From: Brenneria populi | GTDB lineage: Bacteria > Pseudomonadota > Gammaproteobacteria > Enterobacterales > Enterobacteriaceae | Assembly: GCF_036016195.1 (NCBI RefSeq) | Contig: NZ_JAYWTM010000011.1 | Location: forward strand, 124,001 to 188,000 | Direction of reading: 5' to 3' | DNA length: 64,000 bases | Shown here: positions 1 through 9,874 of the stretch, in pieces | How the letters are laid out: every line of letters starts with the position of its first letter | Numbering within the stretch: the first letter of the stretch is position 1 | Translations under genes and position numbers: made by a program | Notes under the pieces: generated by a model | Told to the model about the DNA's origin: nothing | The model's database searches: none | The model's input: the letters and a program-made list of their open reading frames with translations, nothing else

Positions 1-777
1 CAGGTCGACCGAACCGGCCGTCGGCGCCTGACTGTGAGCATCCGGCAGCCAGCCGTGCAGCGGCACCACCGGCATTTTGACCGCAAAGGCGATAAAGAAG
101 CCGAGCATCAACAGATATTCAACGCCGCGGGACATCGGGGTATCGAGCAGCTTCTCATAATCGAAGGTCCACTCGCCGGTCGCGGAATAATGTACGAAGA
201 CCAGCGCCAGGATCGCTATCAGCATCACCAGCCCGCTGGCCTGGGTATAGATGAAGAACTTGGTCGCGGCGGCGATGCGGGTTTTGCCATCGGAGCCTTT
301 ATGTCCCCACAGCGCGATGAGGAAATACATCGGCACCAGCATCATCTCCCAGAAGAAGAAGAACAGGAACATGTCGATGGCGAGGAAAACGCCGATTACC
401 GCGCCCAGGATCCACAGCAGGTTAAGGTGAAAAAAGCCCTGATTGCGCTGCTCTTCCCGCCACGAACAGAGGATCGCCAGAATCCCCAGCAGGCCGGTCA
501 ACACCACCATCAGCACCGAGAGTCCGTCCAGCGCCAGATGGATATTGATGCCGAACCGCGGGATCCACGGCGCATTGAACTCGGCCTGCCACTGCGGCAG
601 ACCGTCAGGCGTCGCCAGAGAATAGCCACCTTGCAACCACAGTTGCAGAGATAGCGCCAGAGTCAGCCCCATCGCAATCAACGCGATCCAGCGCGGCACC
701 TGCGAGCCCAAACGCTCGAACTGCCAACACAGCAGACCGCCGATAAAGGGGATAAGAATTAGCCAAGGTAGTAGCAT
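1..777 (-). CDS. nuoM: NADH-quinone oxidoreductase subunit M, 5' part (partial)
   Basis: Membrane proton-pumping subunit of respiratory complex I, of the antiporter-like family. Only the first 259 codons lie in the window; the gene continues beyond base 1. The translation starts MLLPWLILIPFIGG and carries the family's pump residues: Glu144 in the FFFFWEMM stretch of an early membrane helix and Lys234 in AFAVKMPVVPLHGW. The start is the ATG whose complement is at 775-777. It follows nuoL in the same direction with a 96-base gap. Recognised by residue-level similarity to the E. coli protein. Confidence 0.96.
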   Translation of the reverse strand, partial: MLLPWLILIPFIGGLLCWQFERLGSQVPRWIALIAMGLTLALSLQLWLQGGYSLATPDGLPQWQAEFNAPWIPRFGINIHLALDGLSVLMVVLTGLLGILAILCSWREEQRNQGFFHLNLLWILGAVIGVFLAIDMFLFFFFWEMMLVPMYFLIALWGHKGSDGKTRIAAATKFFIYTQASGLVMLIAILALVFVHYSATGEWTFDYEKLLDTPMSRGVEYLLMLGFFIAFAVKMPVVPLHGWLPDAHSQAPTAGSVDL

Positions 778-873
778 GGCGCTTTGTGTCCCTAAATTAA
801 AGAAATCTGAAAACTTGCCGTGGCGGGCACTCTTAGCGGAATGCCCTGCCCTTCATACGTTCCGGGTATCGCC

Positions 874-2721
874 TTAAACCAGCAGTAGCAAGGCCAGCAC
901 AACGACGGCGCCCACCCCCATGGAGGCAACGTACCAACGCACCTGGCCATTTTCGCTCACCGCCAGGCCGCGATTGCACCAACGGGTAATAAAGACCGGA
1001 ACGCTCATCAGTACGTCCAGCGGATCGCGCCGCAGCAGCCGCGCAACGGCCAGATAGGGCCTGACGAAAACTTTGTCGTACAGCCAGTCGAATCCCCAGG
1101 CATGGAACCACCAGGTCGAGAAGAAACGGCCCGGCGCGCTCTGCGCGATAGCGCTCACCCATTGACGCTTGCCCAGCCACAGCGCGGCGGCCAGTACTAT
1201 GCCCGCGACGGCGATGGCGCCGGAGGCGATCTCCAGCATCACCATACGGCCGTGCTCAAGCGCCGTGGTTTCCGGCAGCACGCCGTGCAACGGCGGCACG
1301 ATCAACGCCCCGATAAAGGTGGACAGCACCATAAGCACGATGAGCGGTAAATGATGGGCGAGCCCTTTGCCCGCATGCGCTTGGGTTTTCGCCTCGCCGT
1401 GGAACACGATAAAGATCATACGGAAGGTATACAGCGAGGTCATAAAGGCGCCGGCCAGTCCCGCCGCCATCAGGTTGAGGTGGCCGTTAGCCCAGGCGCC
1501 CGCCAGAATTTCATCTTTACTGAAGAACCCGGCGGTCACCAGCGGCAGCGCGGCCAATGCCGAACCGCCCACCAGGAAGCAGACATACACCAGCGGAATG
1601 GTTTTACGCAGTCCGCCCATTTTGAAGATGTTCTGCTCGTGGTGACAGGCAAGGATCACCGAACCGGAAGAGAGGAACAGCAGCGCTTTGAAGAACGCGT
1701 GGGTCATCAGATGAAAAATCGCCGCATCCCACGCCTGTACCCCCAGCGCCAGAAACATATAGCCGATCTGGCTCATGGTGGAGTAAGCCAGCACGCGTTT
1801 GATATCCGTCTGCACCAGCGCGGCGAACCCCGCCAATACCAGCGTTACCGCGCCGACGATGCCGACCAGGTGTAAAACGTCCGGCGCCATCAGGAAGAGA
1901 CCGTGGGTACGGGCGATCAGATACACCCCGGCGGTCACCATGGTCGCGGCGTGGATCAACGCGGAGACCGGCGTCGGCCCCGCCATCGCATCCGCCAGCC
2001 AGGTTTGCAGCGGCAGCTGAGCGGATTTGCCCACCGCCCCGCCCAGCAGCATCAGAGTCGCCCAGGTAATTACCGGAGAGCCCTCCGCCAACTGCTGCGG
2101 CGCCAGCACCATCAGTTCGCGGAAGTTAAGCGTGCCCAGCTCCTGATAAAGGATAAACAGCGCAAAGGCCAGAAAAACATCCCCGATGCGCGTGACGATA
2201 AAGGCTTTCATCGCCGCCGCGCCATTTTTCGGATTGGTGTAGTAGAAACCGATCAGCAGATAGCTGCACAGCCCCACGCCTTCCCAGCCGAGGTACATCA
2301 GCAACAGGTTGTCCGCCAGCACCAGCACCACCATGCTGGCGATAAACAGGTTGGTATAGGCGAAGAAACGGGAATATCCCTCTTCGCCGCGCATATACCA
2401 GGACGCGAACAGGTGGATAAAGAAACCGACGCCGACGACGACCGACAGCATGGTGACCGACAGGCCGTCCAGCGTCAGCGTCACGCCGATATTGAAGTCG
2501 CCGACCGCCATCCATGTCCACAAATGCTGGTTGAACACGCTAACGCCGGCATGCTGCCGGCCAAGAAAGTCGGCCGCCGCCCAAATAGTCACCAACGCCG
2601 CCAGACCGATAGAACCCACGCCGACGGCGGCGGAGACATTCTCCGACCAGCGGCCGCGGGAAAACGCCAGCAGCAGGAAGCCAAGCAGCGGGAATAGTAT
2701 GGTTAAATAGAGTAAGTTCAT
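874..2721 (-). CDS. nuoL: NADH-quinone oxidoreductase subunit L
   Basis: Largest antiporter-like membrane subunit of complex I, 615 residues (613 in E. coli). It has many hydrophobic helices, the conserved Glu in YLGWEGVG near residue 147, the Lys-containing LGGAVGKSAQLPLQTW segment, and the C-terminal region that forms the long lateral helix. The start overlaps the nuoK stop by four bases, which indicates translational coupling. The C-terminal helix region is full length, so the proton-pumping arm looks intact. Confidence 0.98.
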   Translation of the reverse strand: MNLLYLTILFPLLGFLLLAFSRGRWSENVSAAVGVGSIGLAALVTIWAAADFLGRQHAGVSVFNQHLWTWMAVGDFNIGVTLTLDGLSVTMLSVVVGVGFFIHLFASWYMRGEEGYSRFFAYTNLFIASMVVLVLADNLLLMYLGWEGVGLCSYLLIGFYYTNPKNGAAAMKAFIVTRIGDVFLAFALFILYQELGTLNFRELMVLAPQQLAEGSPVITWATLMLLGGAVGKSAQLPLQTWLADAMAGPTPVSALIHAATMVTAGVYLIARTHGLFLMAPDVLHLVGIVGAVTLVLAGFAALVQTDIKRVLAYSTMSQIGYMFLALGVQAWDAAIFHLMTHAFFKALLFLSSGSVILACHHEQNIFKMGGLRKTIPLVYVCFLVGGSALAALPLVTAGFFSKDEILAGAWANGHLNLMAAGLAGAFMTSLYTFRMIFIVFHGEAKTQAHAGKGLAHHLPLIVLMVLSTFIGALIVPPLHGVLPETTALEHGRMVMLEIASGAIAVAGIVLAAALWLGKRQWVSAIAQSAPGRFFSTWWFHAWGFDWLYDKVFVRPYLAVARLLRRDPLDVLMSVPVFITRWCNRGLAVSENGQVRWYVASMGVGAVVVLALLLLV

Positions 2722-3020
2722 CCGCGCATCTCACTGACTGTATCAATATTCAGGGTCTGACGACGGCGATAAAGCTGCAGCAGCAGCGCCAGTCCGATAC
2801 TCGCTTCGGACGCCGCCAGCGTAATCGCCAGAATATACATCACCTGCCCGTCCGCCTGCTGCCAATAGCTGCCGGCGACGACGAACGCCAGCGCGGCGGC
2901 GTTGATCATAATTTCGAGGCTGATCAACATAAACAGCAGATTACGGCGGATAATTAACCCTGTTAATCCTAAAACGAACAGAATGGCGGCCAGAATTAGC
3001 CCATGTTGTAACGGAATCAT
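2718..3020 (-). CDS. nuoK: NADH-quinone oxidoreductase subunit K
   Basis: Small membrane subunit of complex I, 100 residues as in E. coli, with three predicted helices. The acidic membrane residues of the proton path are visible: the Glu in MLISLEIMINA (near residue 36) and the Glu in TLAASEASIGL (near residue 72). The gene overlaps nuoJ by four bases at its start and nuoL by four at its end. Confidence 0.98.
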   Translation of the reverse strand: MIPLQHGLILAAILFVLGLTGLIIRRNLLFMLISLEIMINAAALAFVVAGSYWQQADGQVMYILAITLAASEASIGLALLLQLYRRRQTLNIDTVSEMRG

Positions 3021-3580
3021 GCGCGTTCCCCTGTTATTTTTTTGTTATCGGCGCCCTGGCCCGCGGTCTCCTTACTGACGACCTCCCCGCGTTTCTCTTC
3101 GCGACCGACGTGGAATGCGACCACCAGCCCGGCCAGCAGCAGCATTGAGGCCAGTTCGACGGCGAGAACATAAGGGCCGAACAGCGCGATCCCCACGGAT
3201 TTGGCATCCACCATCTCTCCGCTAATCCCCCGTTCGTCCAGGCTGAAAATGCCTTTCACGATCACGATCAGCAACACCAGCGACAGTAATGAAGGGCCGA
3301 TCCATACGGTAGGTTTAAGCCATGCGCGCTCCTGCTCGACCACGGAGTTGCCGAGGTTGAGCATCATCACCACGAACACGAACAGCACCATAATGGCGCC
3401 GGCGTAAACGATGATTTCCAACGCGCCGGCGAAATAGGCGCCCAGCGAAAAAAACACGCACGCGACGGCCAACAGGGAAACGATCAGATATAACAGCGCA
3501 TGCACGGGATTGGTGTGGGTGATGACGCGCAACGTCGCCACTACGGCAATCAGGCCCGCAATATAAAAAGCGAATTCCAT
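3017..3580 (-). CDS. nuoJ: NADH-quinone oxidoreductase subunit J
   Basis: Membrane subunit of complex I, 187 residues, with five predicted helices and a polar C-terminal tail rich in Lys and Glu. The YAGAIMVLFVFVVMM segment is the family's conserved helix with a pi-bulge. It starts ten bases after the nuoI stop and overlaps nuoK by four bases. The C-terminal tail is variable in the family. Confidence 0.97.
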   Translation of the reverse strand: MEFAFYIAGLIAVVATLRVITHTNPVHALLYLIVSLLAVACVFFSLGAYFAGALEIIVYAGAIMVLFVFVVMMLNLGNSVVEQERAWLKPTVWIGPSLLSLVLLIVIVKGIFSLDERGISGEMVDAKSVGIALFGPYVLAVELASMLLLAGLVVAFHVGREEKRGEVVSKETAGQGADNKKITGERA

Positions 3581-3589
3581 GTTAGCTCC

Positions 3590-4132
3590 TTAGGGTAATA
3601 GGCCTTTAACATCAATGGGTTTGGCTTCATTTTCCGCTTCGCCCTTATCTTTCCCATCGATCGCCATGCCGGCCATCCGGTAGAAATTGTACTCCGGATA
3701 TTTACCCGGCCCCGAAATCAGCAAGTCCTCTTTTTCGTAAACCAGATCCTGGCGTTTGTAATCCCCCATCTCAAAATCGGTCGTCAGTTGAATGGCCGTG
3801 GTCGGGCAGGCTTCCTCGCAAAAACCGCAGAAAATACAGCGCGAGAAGTTGATGCGGAAAAACTCGGGATACCAGCGGCCGTCTTTGGTTTCCGCTTTCT
3901 GCAAGGAGATGCAGCCGACCGGACAAGCCACGGCACACAGGTTACAGGCCACGCAACGCTCATCGCCGTCCGGATCGCGCGTCAGCACGATACGGCCGCG
4001 GTAGCGCGGCGGCGGGTTCACGGGTTCTTCGGGATACATTCTGGTTTCGCGCTTTTTGAAAGCATTCGATCCCACCATACAGATACTGCGTATCTGGGTG
4101 CCGAAACCAATCACTAAATCTTTTAATGTCAT
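3590..4132 (-). CDS. nuoI: NADH-quinone oxidoreductase subunit I, 8Fe-8S protein
   Basis: Peripheral-arm subunit carrying clusters N6a and N6b, which pass electrons towards NuoB and quinone. The 180-residue protein has both ferredoxin motifs intact: Cys60, Cys63, Cys66 and Cys70, then Cys99, Cys102, Cys105 and Cys109. It lies between nuoH and nuoJ in the usual order, with 14 bases to nuoH. Confidence 0.98.
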   Translation of the reverse strand: MTLKDLVIGFGTQIRSICMVGSNAFKKRETRMYPEEPVNPPPRYRGRIVLTRDPDGDERCVACNLCAVACPVGCISLQKAETKDGRWYPEFFRINFSRCIFCGFCEEACPTTAIQLTTDFEMGDYKRQDLVYEKEDLLISGPGKYPEYNFYRMAGMAIDGKDKGEAENEAKPIDVKGLLP

Positions 4133-4146
4133 GGTTCACTCACCCC

Positions 4147-5124
4147 TTATTGAGCGTTGTACAAAATGACCGCGGCCGTCGCCAGCAGGTTCAGTAACGT
4201 TATCGGCAGGCAAACTTTCCAGCCGAAAGCCATCACCTGGTCATAACGCGGACGGGGCAACGCGGCGCGAATCAGAATAAACATCATCATGAAGAAGGCC
4301 GTTTTCAACGCAAACCAGACGAACGGCGGCAGGAACGGACCATGCCAGCCCCCGAAAAACAGGGTGACGATCAGTGCGGAAACCGTGACGATGCCGATAT
4401 ATTCGCCGACGAAGAACAGGCCGAACTTCATACCGGAATATTCAATATGGTAGCCATCCGCCAGCTCCTGTTCCGCTTCGGGCTGGTCAAACGGGTGGCG
4501 GTGACACACGGCCACGCCCGCAATGGCGAAAGTGACGAAACCGAAGAACTGCGGAATGACGTTCCATAAGTGCGCCTGCGATTCAACAATATCGTTCATA
4601 TTGAAAGAACCGGCCTGCGCCACCACGCCCATCAGCGACAGGCCGAGAAACACTTCGTAGCTCAGCGTCTGGGCGGAAGCGCGCACCGCCCCCAGCAGCG
4701 AGTATTTGTTGTTGCTCGACCAGCCGGCGAACAGCACGGCATAGACCGCCAGCCCCGCCATCATCAAAAAGAACAGTATCCCGATATTCAGGTCCGACAC
4801 GCCCCAGGTCGGGCTGACCGGCACGATGGCGAAGGAGAGCAATAACGAGGTAAAGGCGATCATCGGCGCCAGCGTAAAGATCACCTTGTCGGTAAATCTT
4901 GGCACCCAGTCCTCTTTGAAGAACATTTTGATCATATCGGCGACCAGCTGCAGCGAACCGCCCCAACCTACCCGGTTCGGCCCGTAGCGCCCCTGGAACA
5001 GGCCCAGCAGCTTACGTTCGCCCATACTCATGAACGCCCCGCAGGTCACCACGACCAGCAGGATAACCACCGCTTTGCCAACGGCGATCAGGATTTCCAG
5101 GCGTTCCGGTGTTAACCAACTCAT
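4147..5124 (-). CDS. nuoH: NADH-quinone oxidoreductase subunit H
   Basis: Membrane subunit at the interface with the peripheral arm, forming part of the quinone chamber. The conserved loop HPFDQPEAEQELADGYHIEY is present. The start is the ATG giving MSWLTPERLE, which yields 325 residues, the E. coli length. A 47-codon upstream in-frame extension lies inside nuoG and is not credible. The chosen ATG overlaps the nuoG stop by four bases. Confidence 0.98.
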   Translation of the reverse strand: MSWLTPERLEILIAVGKAVVILLVVVTCGAFMSMGERKLLGLFQGRYGPNRVGWGGSLQLVADMIKMFFKEDWVPRFTDKVIFTLAPMIAFTSLLLSFAIVPVSPTWGVSDLNIGILFFLMMAGLAVYAVLFAGWSSNNKYSLLGAVRASAQTLSYEVFLGLSLMGVVAQAGSFNMNDIVESQAHLWNVIPQFFGFVTFAIAGVAVCHRHPFDQPEAEQELADGYHIEYSGMKFGLFFVGEYIGIVTVSALIVTLFFGGWHGPFLPPFVWFALKTAFFMMMFILIRAALPRPRYDQVMAFGWKVCLPITLLNLLATAAVILYNAQ

Positions 5125-7847
5125 TGTGCAGCCTCCCGCAGATTGTCGACGGTTGCGCCCGCCAGCCTGGGCGCAATGCCCGGCAGCCCCAGCGGTAAAC
5201 CAACCTGTCCCTGACTTAGCCCGTCGCTTAACCGCAGCGGCAAGCGCAACGTCTGACCCTCGCAACGCAGTTCGACCAGCGCGCCGGGATTAACGCCCAG
5301 GGCCGCCGCGTCGGCCGGGTTGACCATAACGTAAGGCTCCGGCATACGTTGTTGAATCACCGCCGAACGCTGCGACATTTCATCGCTGCCGAACAGGTGA
5401 TAATAGGGCGCCACGCGCCAGCTTCCCGCCTGGGCGACAAACGCCGCCGGGATGTTATCGAAATACCCCAACGCGCTCTCCCCCGCTTCAATCATGCGCA
5501 CGCCCGGATCGCCGTGGCGCAGATGGCCGCCCACTTCATCCTGAAACTTATTCCAGGCCTGCGGCGAGTTCCAGCCGGGAGCCCAGGCGAAGGGGATCTG
5601 CTGACGGTCGGCCAGCGGGCTGTTGTTCCCTTCCATCGAGAAGGCGAACATGGTGTCTTTATCCTGCGGCTGACGCGGTTCATGCACGCTGATATTGGCG
5701 CGCATGGCGGTGCGGCCGCTTGAGCGGTTCGGCGAACGCGCCAGCTTCTGCCCGCGAATTCTGAACGCCGCATCGGGCGCGGCCTGCTTAATCGCCGCCA
5801 GCTGCGGCATGGCGTCGACGCAGGCGTCGATAACGTGATCAAGCTGGGTCCAGTCGATCTTGCGGCTGTTATAGGTGGAGCTTAGCGAGTGCAGCCAGCG
5901 CCAGCTTTCCAGCATCGCCACGCTATTGTCGTAATAGGCCGGATCATAAACCTGGAAGAATCGCTGGGCGCGCCCTTCCTGATTGATCAGCGTGCCGTCG
6001 CTTTCGGCAAAGCTCGCCGCGGAGAGAATAAAGCTGGCTTTATCCATGATGCGGGTGCGCTGATGATCCAGCACAATGACGCTACCGGCTTTTTCCAACG
6101 CCGCATCAACGCGCGCGGCGGAGGCGTGGCGATAGAGATCGTTTTCCATGATCACCACGCTGTCGGCGGCGCCGTTTTCCAACTGCGCAAGCGCATCATC
6201 CAGCGAACCGCCGCCGATCATCGACAGGCCGATGCTGTTCGCCGCGGAAGCGACAAAGGTGATGCCGACGTCGGAACCGCGCGACTTGAGCGCCCGCGCC
6301 ACATTGGCGGCCGCCGCGATCAGCGCGTCGCTGCCCGCGTTGGTGCCGGAAATAATCAGCGGTTTTTTCGCCCCGGCCAGCGCCTGGGCGATGATATCCA
6401 CTTTCCGATCGAGCCCGTCGGCCAGCTCCGTCACCGCCGGCGCATTGTCATCCAGCGCGTGGGCGACGGCGAAGCCCAACCGGGCCTGATCGGCGACCGG
6501 CGCGCGGTAGTTCCAGGCGGCGATATCGTCCAGCCGGGTACTGTCTACGTTGGTGACAAACAGAGGATGTTTGGCGTGCTGACCGATGTTCAGAATAGCG
6601 GCGATCTGCCAGTCCGCCACTTTTTGCGCCGCCGCCATTTCGCGCGCCTTGCCTTTCACCGCCTGGCGCACCGCCAGCGCGATGCGCGCGCCCGTCTGCG
6701 TCAGATCCTCGCCCAGCACCAGAACGGCGTCATGGCTTTCGATCTCGCGCAGCGCCGGCGTGCGCACGCCGCCGTCGCGCAAAACCTGCAGAATCAGCTG
6801 CAAACGTTGCTGTTCGTCGCGGGCGATGCCGGTATAAAAGTTTTCCGCCCCGACCAGCTCGCGCAACGCGAAGTTGCTTTCGATACTGGCGCGCGGCGAA
6901 CCGATGCCGATGGTTTTCTTCGCCTGACGCAGCACGTCGGCGGCGCCTTCCACCGCCTGTTCCGCAGTTAGTTCAACCCAGTCGCCGCCGCGGCGCTGAA
7001 GCGGGTGTTTGGGACGATCCTGCAGATTGACGTAGCCGTAGCCGAAACGGCCGCGGTCGCATAGGAAATAATGGTTTATGCTGCCGTTAAAGCGGTTTTC
7101 AATGCGGCGCAGCTCGCCGTAACGCTCGCCGGGGCTGGTATTGCAGCCGACGCTGCACTGCTGACAGACGCTCGGGGCGAACTGCATATCCCATTTGCGG
7201 TTATAGCGTTCGGAGTGCGTTTTGTCGGTGAATACCCCGGTCGGACAAACCTCGACCAGGTTGCCGGAAAATTCGCTCTGCAGCGCGCCGTCTTCCGGGC
7301 GGCCGAAATAGACGTTATCGTGCGCGCCGTAAACGCCGAGATCGGTGCCGTCGGCGTAATCCTTGTAGTAGCGCACGCAGCGATAGCAGGCGATGCAGCG
7401 GTTCATCTCATGGGAGATAAACGGCCCGAGATCCTGGTTGCGATGGGTACGCTTGGTAAAACGGTAGCGGCGGAAGTTCTGCCCCGTCATCACCGTCATA
7501 TCCTGCAGATGGCAGTTGCCCCCCTCCTCGCACACCGGACAGTCGTGCGGGTGGTTGGTCATCAGAAACTCGACTATCGTCTTGCGGAATAGCTTCGCTT
7601 CTTCGTCTTCAATCGCAATGAACGTGCCCTCGGCAGCCGGCGTCATACAAGACATCACCAGCCGGCCGCGGGTATCCTCCGCGTTCTGATATTGCGTTAC
7701 CGCGCAGAGGCGGCAAGATCCCACGCTTCCCAGCGCGGGGTGCCAGCAAAAGTAAGGAATATCAAGTCCCAGGGACAGACAGGCCTCGAGAAGGTTGTCC
7801 GCGCCGTTGACTTCATACTCTTTGCCGTCTACATGAATAGTAGCCAT
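5121..7847 (-). CDS. nuoG: NADH-quinone oxidoreductase subunit G, Fe-S protein
   Basis: Largest peripheral subunit of complex I. The 908-residue protein starts MATIHVDGKEYEV, the family start and length. The N-terminal [2Fe-2S] ligands are Cys34, Cys45, Cys48 and Cys67. These are followed by the CPVCEEGGNCHLQ and CIACYRC cluster motifs, the extra enterobacterial N7 motif CQQCSVGC, and a long molybdopterin-oxidoreductase-like C-terminal domain. The frame stays open 32 codons upstream, but that stretch has no family similarity. Confidence 0.98.
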   Translation of the reverse strand: MATIHVDGKEYEVNGADNLLEACLSLGLDIPYFCWHPALGSVGSCRLCAVTQYQNAEDTRGRLVMSCMTPAAEGTFIAIEDEEAKLFRKTIVEFLMTNHPHDCPVCEEGGNCHLQDMTVMTGQNFRRYRFTKRTHRNQDLGPFISHEMNRCIACYRCVRYYKDYADGTDLGVYGAHDNVYFGRPEDGALQSEFSGNLVEVCPTGVFTDKTHSERYNRKWDMQFAPSVCQQCSVGCNTSPGERYGELRRIENRFNGSINHYFLCDRGRFGYGYVNLQDRPKHPLQRRGGDWVELTAEQAVEGAADVLRQAKKTIGIGSPRASIESNFALRELVGAENFYTGIARDEQQRLQLILQVLRDGGVRTPALREIESHDAVLVLGEDLTQTGARIALAVRQAVKGKAREMAAAQKVADWQIAAILNIGQHAKHPLFVTNVDSTRLDDIAAWNYRAPVADQARLGFAVAHALDDNAPAVTELADGLDRKVDIIAQALAGAKKPLIISGTNAGSDALIAAAANVARALKSRGSDVGITFVASAANSIGLSMIGGGSLDDALAQLENGAADSVVIMENDLYRHASAARVDAALEKAGSVIVLDHQRTRIMDKASFILSAASFAESDGTLINQEGRAQRFFQVYDPAYYDNSVAMLESWRWLHSLSSTYNSRKIDWTQLDHVIDACVDAMPQLAAIKQAAPDAAFRIRGQKLARSPNRSSGRTAMRANISVHEPRQPQDKDTMFAFSMEGNNSPLADRQQIPFAWAPGWNSPQAWNKFQDEVGGHLRHGDPGVRMIEAGESALGYFDNIPAAFVAQAGSWRVAPYYHLFGSDEMSQRSAVIQQRMPEPYVMVNPADAAALGVNPGALVELRCEGQTLRLPLRLSDGLSQGQVGLPLGLPGIAPRLAGATVDNLREAAQ

Positions 7848-7974
7848 AGTCAGCATGCTTCCATAATGGCCCGCGTCGCCGCAGGCGCTAATCAAAAATT
7901 CTATTAATGAGGACGGCTTGTCGGTGCCGTCCGGCGGATACATTTACTGCATCTCAAGCTCATCAGACGATTGA

Positions 7975-9324
7975 TTACCAGCGCTCTTTCAACAAATTGG
8001 GTTGAATGCCGCCAATCGCTTTGGTGTTACCCAGATACTGTGGAGAAATACCCGCTTCAAACTCATCGCGGAAATATTTGATGGCGCTTTGCAATGGCTC
8101 CACGGCGCCCGGCGCGTGAGCGCAGAAGGTCTTGCCCGGCCCCAGAAAGCGGCAAAGCTGCTCCAGCGTTTCGATATCGCCGGGCTGCCCCTCTCCGCGC
8201 TCCAGCGCCCGCAGCAGTTTTACGCTCCAGGGCAGGCCGTCGCGACAGGGCGTACACCAGCCGCAGGATTCGCGGGCGAAAAACTCCTCCAGATTACGGG
8301 TTAAAGAGACCATATTGATTTCGTTGTCGACCGCCATCGCCAGCGCAGTGCCCAAACGGCTTCCCGCTTTGCCGATGTTCTCGAAATCCATCGGCAAATC
8401 AAGATGATCGCCCGTCAGGAAATCGGTACCGGCGCCGCCGGGCTGCCAGGCTTTCAACGTTAGCCCGTCGCGCATGCCGCCGGCGTAGTCCTCAAGAATC
8501 TCGCGCGCGGTGGTGCCGAACGGCAGTTCCCACAGCCCCGGATTTTTGACCCGCCCCGAAAACCCCATCAGCTTGGTGCCGGCATCTTTACTTTTGCCGG
8601 CGGAGAGCCCCTGGTACCACTCGGCGCCGTGCTCGATAATGGCCGGAACGTTGCACAAGGTTTCCACGTTATTAACGCAGGTCGGTTTGCCCCATGCCCC
8701 GGCGGACGCCGGAAACGGCGGTTTCGAACGCGGGTTGGCGCGGCGCCCTTCCAGCGAGTTAATCAGCGCGGTTTCTTCGCCGCAGATGTAACGCCCCGCG
8801 CCGGTATGAACAAAGAGTTCGAAATCAAACCCGCTGCCCAGAATATTTTTGCCCAGCAGCCCGGCCTGTTTGGCCTCTTCGATGGCGCGGCGCAAATTTA
8901 CCGCCGCCGCGACGTATTCGCCGCGCAGAAAGATGTAGCCGCGGTAGGCTTTCAGCGCAAAGGCGCCGATCAGCATCCCTTCCACCAGCAGGTGCGGAAG
9001 CTGCTCCATCAGCAGGCGGTCTTTATAGGTTCCCGGCTCCATTTCATCCGCGTTGCACAGCAGATAACGGATATTCATGCTTTCGTCTTTCGGCATCAGG
9101 CTCCATTTGAGCCCGGTGGAAAAGCCGGCGCCGCCGCGTCCTTTCAGACCGGCGTCTTTGACCAGAGAAACCACTTCGTCCTGCGCCATGCCGTTTAATG
9201 CTTTTTGCGCGCCGGCATAGCCGTTTTTGCTGCGATACTCATCCAGCCACACCGGCTGTTTATCATCACGTAAACGCCAGGTCAGAGGATGCTGTTCAGC
9301 AGTCAGAACAATGTTTTTGCTCAT
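7975..9324 (-). CDS. nuoF: NADH-quinone oxidoreductase subunit F, NADH/FMN-binding
   Basis: Flavoprotein that oxidises NADH at the tip of the peripheral arm. In its 449 residues the glycine-rich nucleotide site GRGGAGF is at 62-68, the CGEETALINSLEG segment is mid-protein, and the N3 cluster motif ESCGWCTPC is near residue 355 with the last ligand in KTFCAHAPG. It overlaps the nuoE stop by four bases. The 127-base spacer to nuoG is the longest gap within the operon part seen here. Confidence 0.98.
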   Translation of the reverse strand: MSKNIVLTAEQHPLTWRLRDDKQPVWLDEYRSKNGYAGAQKALNGMAQDEVVSLVKDAGLKGRGGAGFSTGLKWSLMPKDESMNIRYLLCNADEMEPGTYKDRLLMEQLPHLLVEGMLIGAFALKAYRGYIFLRGEYVAAAVNLRRAIEEAKQAGLLGKNILGSGFDFELFVHTGAGRYICGEETALINSLEGRRANPRSKPPFPASAGAWGKPTCVNNVETLCNVPAIIEHGAEWYQGLSAGKSKDAGTKLMGFSGRVKNPGLWELPFGTTAREILEDYAGGMRDGLTLKAWQPGGAGTDFLTGDHLDLPMDFENIGKAGSRLGTALAMAVDNEINMVSLTRNLEEFFARESCGWCTPCRDGLPWSVKLLRALERGEGQPGDIETLEQLCRFLGPGKTFCAHAPGAVEPLQSAIKYFRDEFEAGISPQYLGNTKAIGGIQPNLLKERW

Positions 9325-9872
9325 TGATACTGCTCCAATAACGATTCGATATCTTCAGGCTTGACGTGACTGTGAAGATCGTCGTCGATCATCATCGACG
9401 GGCCTTTATCACAGTTTCCCAGACAGCAGGTCGGCAGCAGGGTAAAACGGCCGTCGAACGTCGTCTGCCCCGGCTTAATGCTGAGCTTGCGCTCCAGGGC
9501 CGCCTTCACGCCTTCATAGCCGTTAATGTGGCACACGACGCTGTCGCAATAGCGAACGATATGGCGCCCCACCGGCTGGCGGAAAATCTGGCTGTAAAAC
9601 GTAGCCACGCCTTCGACATCGCTGTCGGCGATGCCCAGCAGATCGGCAATCGCCTTGATGGCGCCATCCGGTACCCAGCCGCGCTGCTTCTGCACGATTT
9701 TCAGCGCTTCGATCGACGCGGCGCGCGCGTCTTCATAGTGGTGTTTTTCCTGCTCAATCGCGTCACGCTCCGCGTCGCTCAGCACAAAAACATGTTCTTT
9801 CGTCAGTGAATCGGCGGCGGTTCGTCCCTGGGCGTCGATATGATCGGGAGTAGTGTTGTTATGATCGTGCAT
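9321..9872 (-). CDS. nuoE: NADH-quinone oxidoreductase subunit E, [2Fe-2S] protein
   Basis: Thioredoxin-like [2Fe-2S] subunit (cluster N1a) paired with NuoF. The ligands are in YCDSVVCH and TCCLGNCDKGP. The 183-residue protein is about 17 residues longer than the E. coli one; the extra length lies in a polar N-terminal tail after MHDHNN. That start resembles the E. coli start MHENQQ and sits two bases after the nuoCD stop. Confidence 0.97.
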   Translation of the reverse strand: MHDHNNTTPDHIDAQGRTAADSLTKEHVFVLSDAERDAIEQEKHHYEDARAASIEALKIVQKQRGWVPDGAIKAIADLLGIADSDVEGVATFYSQIFRQPVGRHIVRYCDSVVCHINGYEGVKAALERKLSIKPGQTTFDGRFTLLPTCCLGNCDKGPSMMIDDDLHSHVKPEDIESLLEQYQ

Positions 9873-9874
9873 AA

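Noticed and set aside
34..654. 206-codon open frame on the plus strand
   Set aside because: Antisense shadow of nuoM; composition of Gln/His/Arg typical of the complement of a membrane-protein gene, no ribosome site.
1903..2697. 264-codon plus-strand frame
   Set aside because: Antisense to nuoL, whose translation is unambiguous; no similarity to any protein recognised.
5125..5265. N-terminal 47-residue extension of NuoH
   Set aside because: Lies inside nuoG in another frame; the family starts at MSWLTP and length then equals E. coli NuoH.
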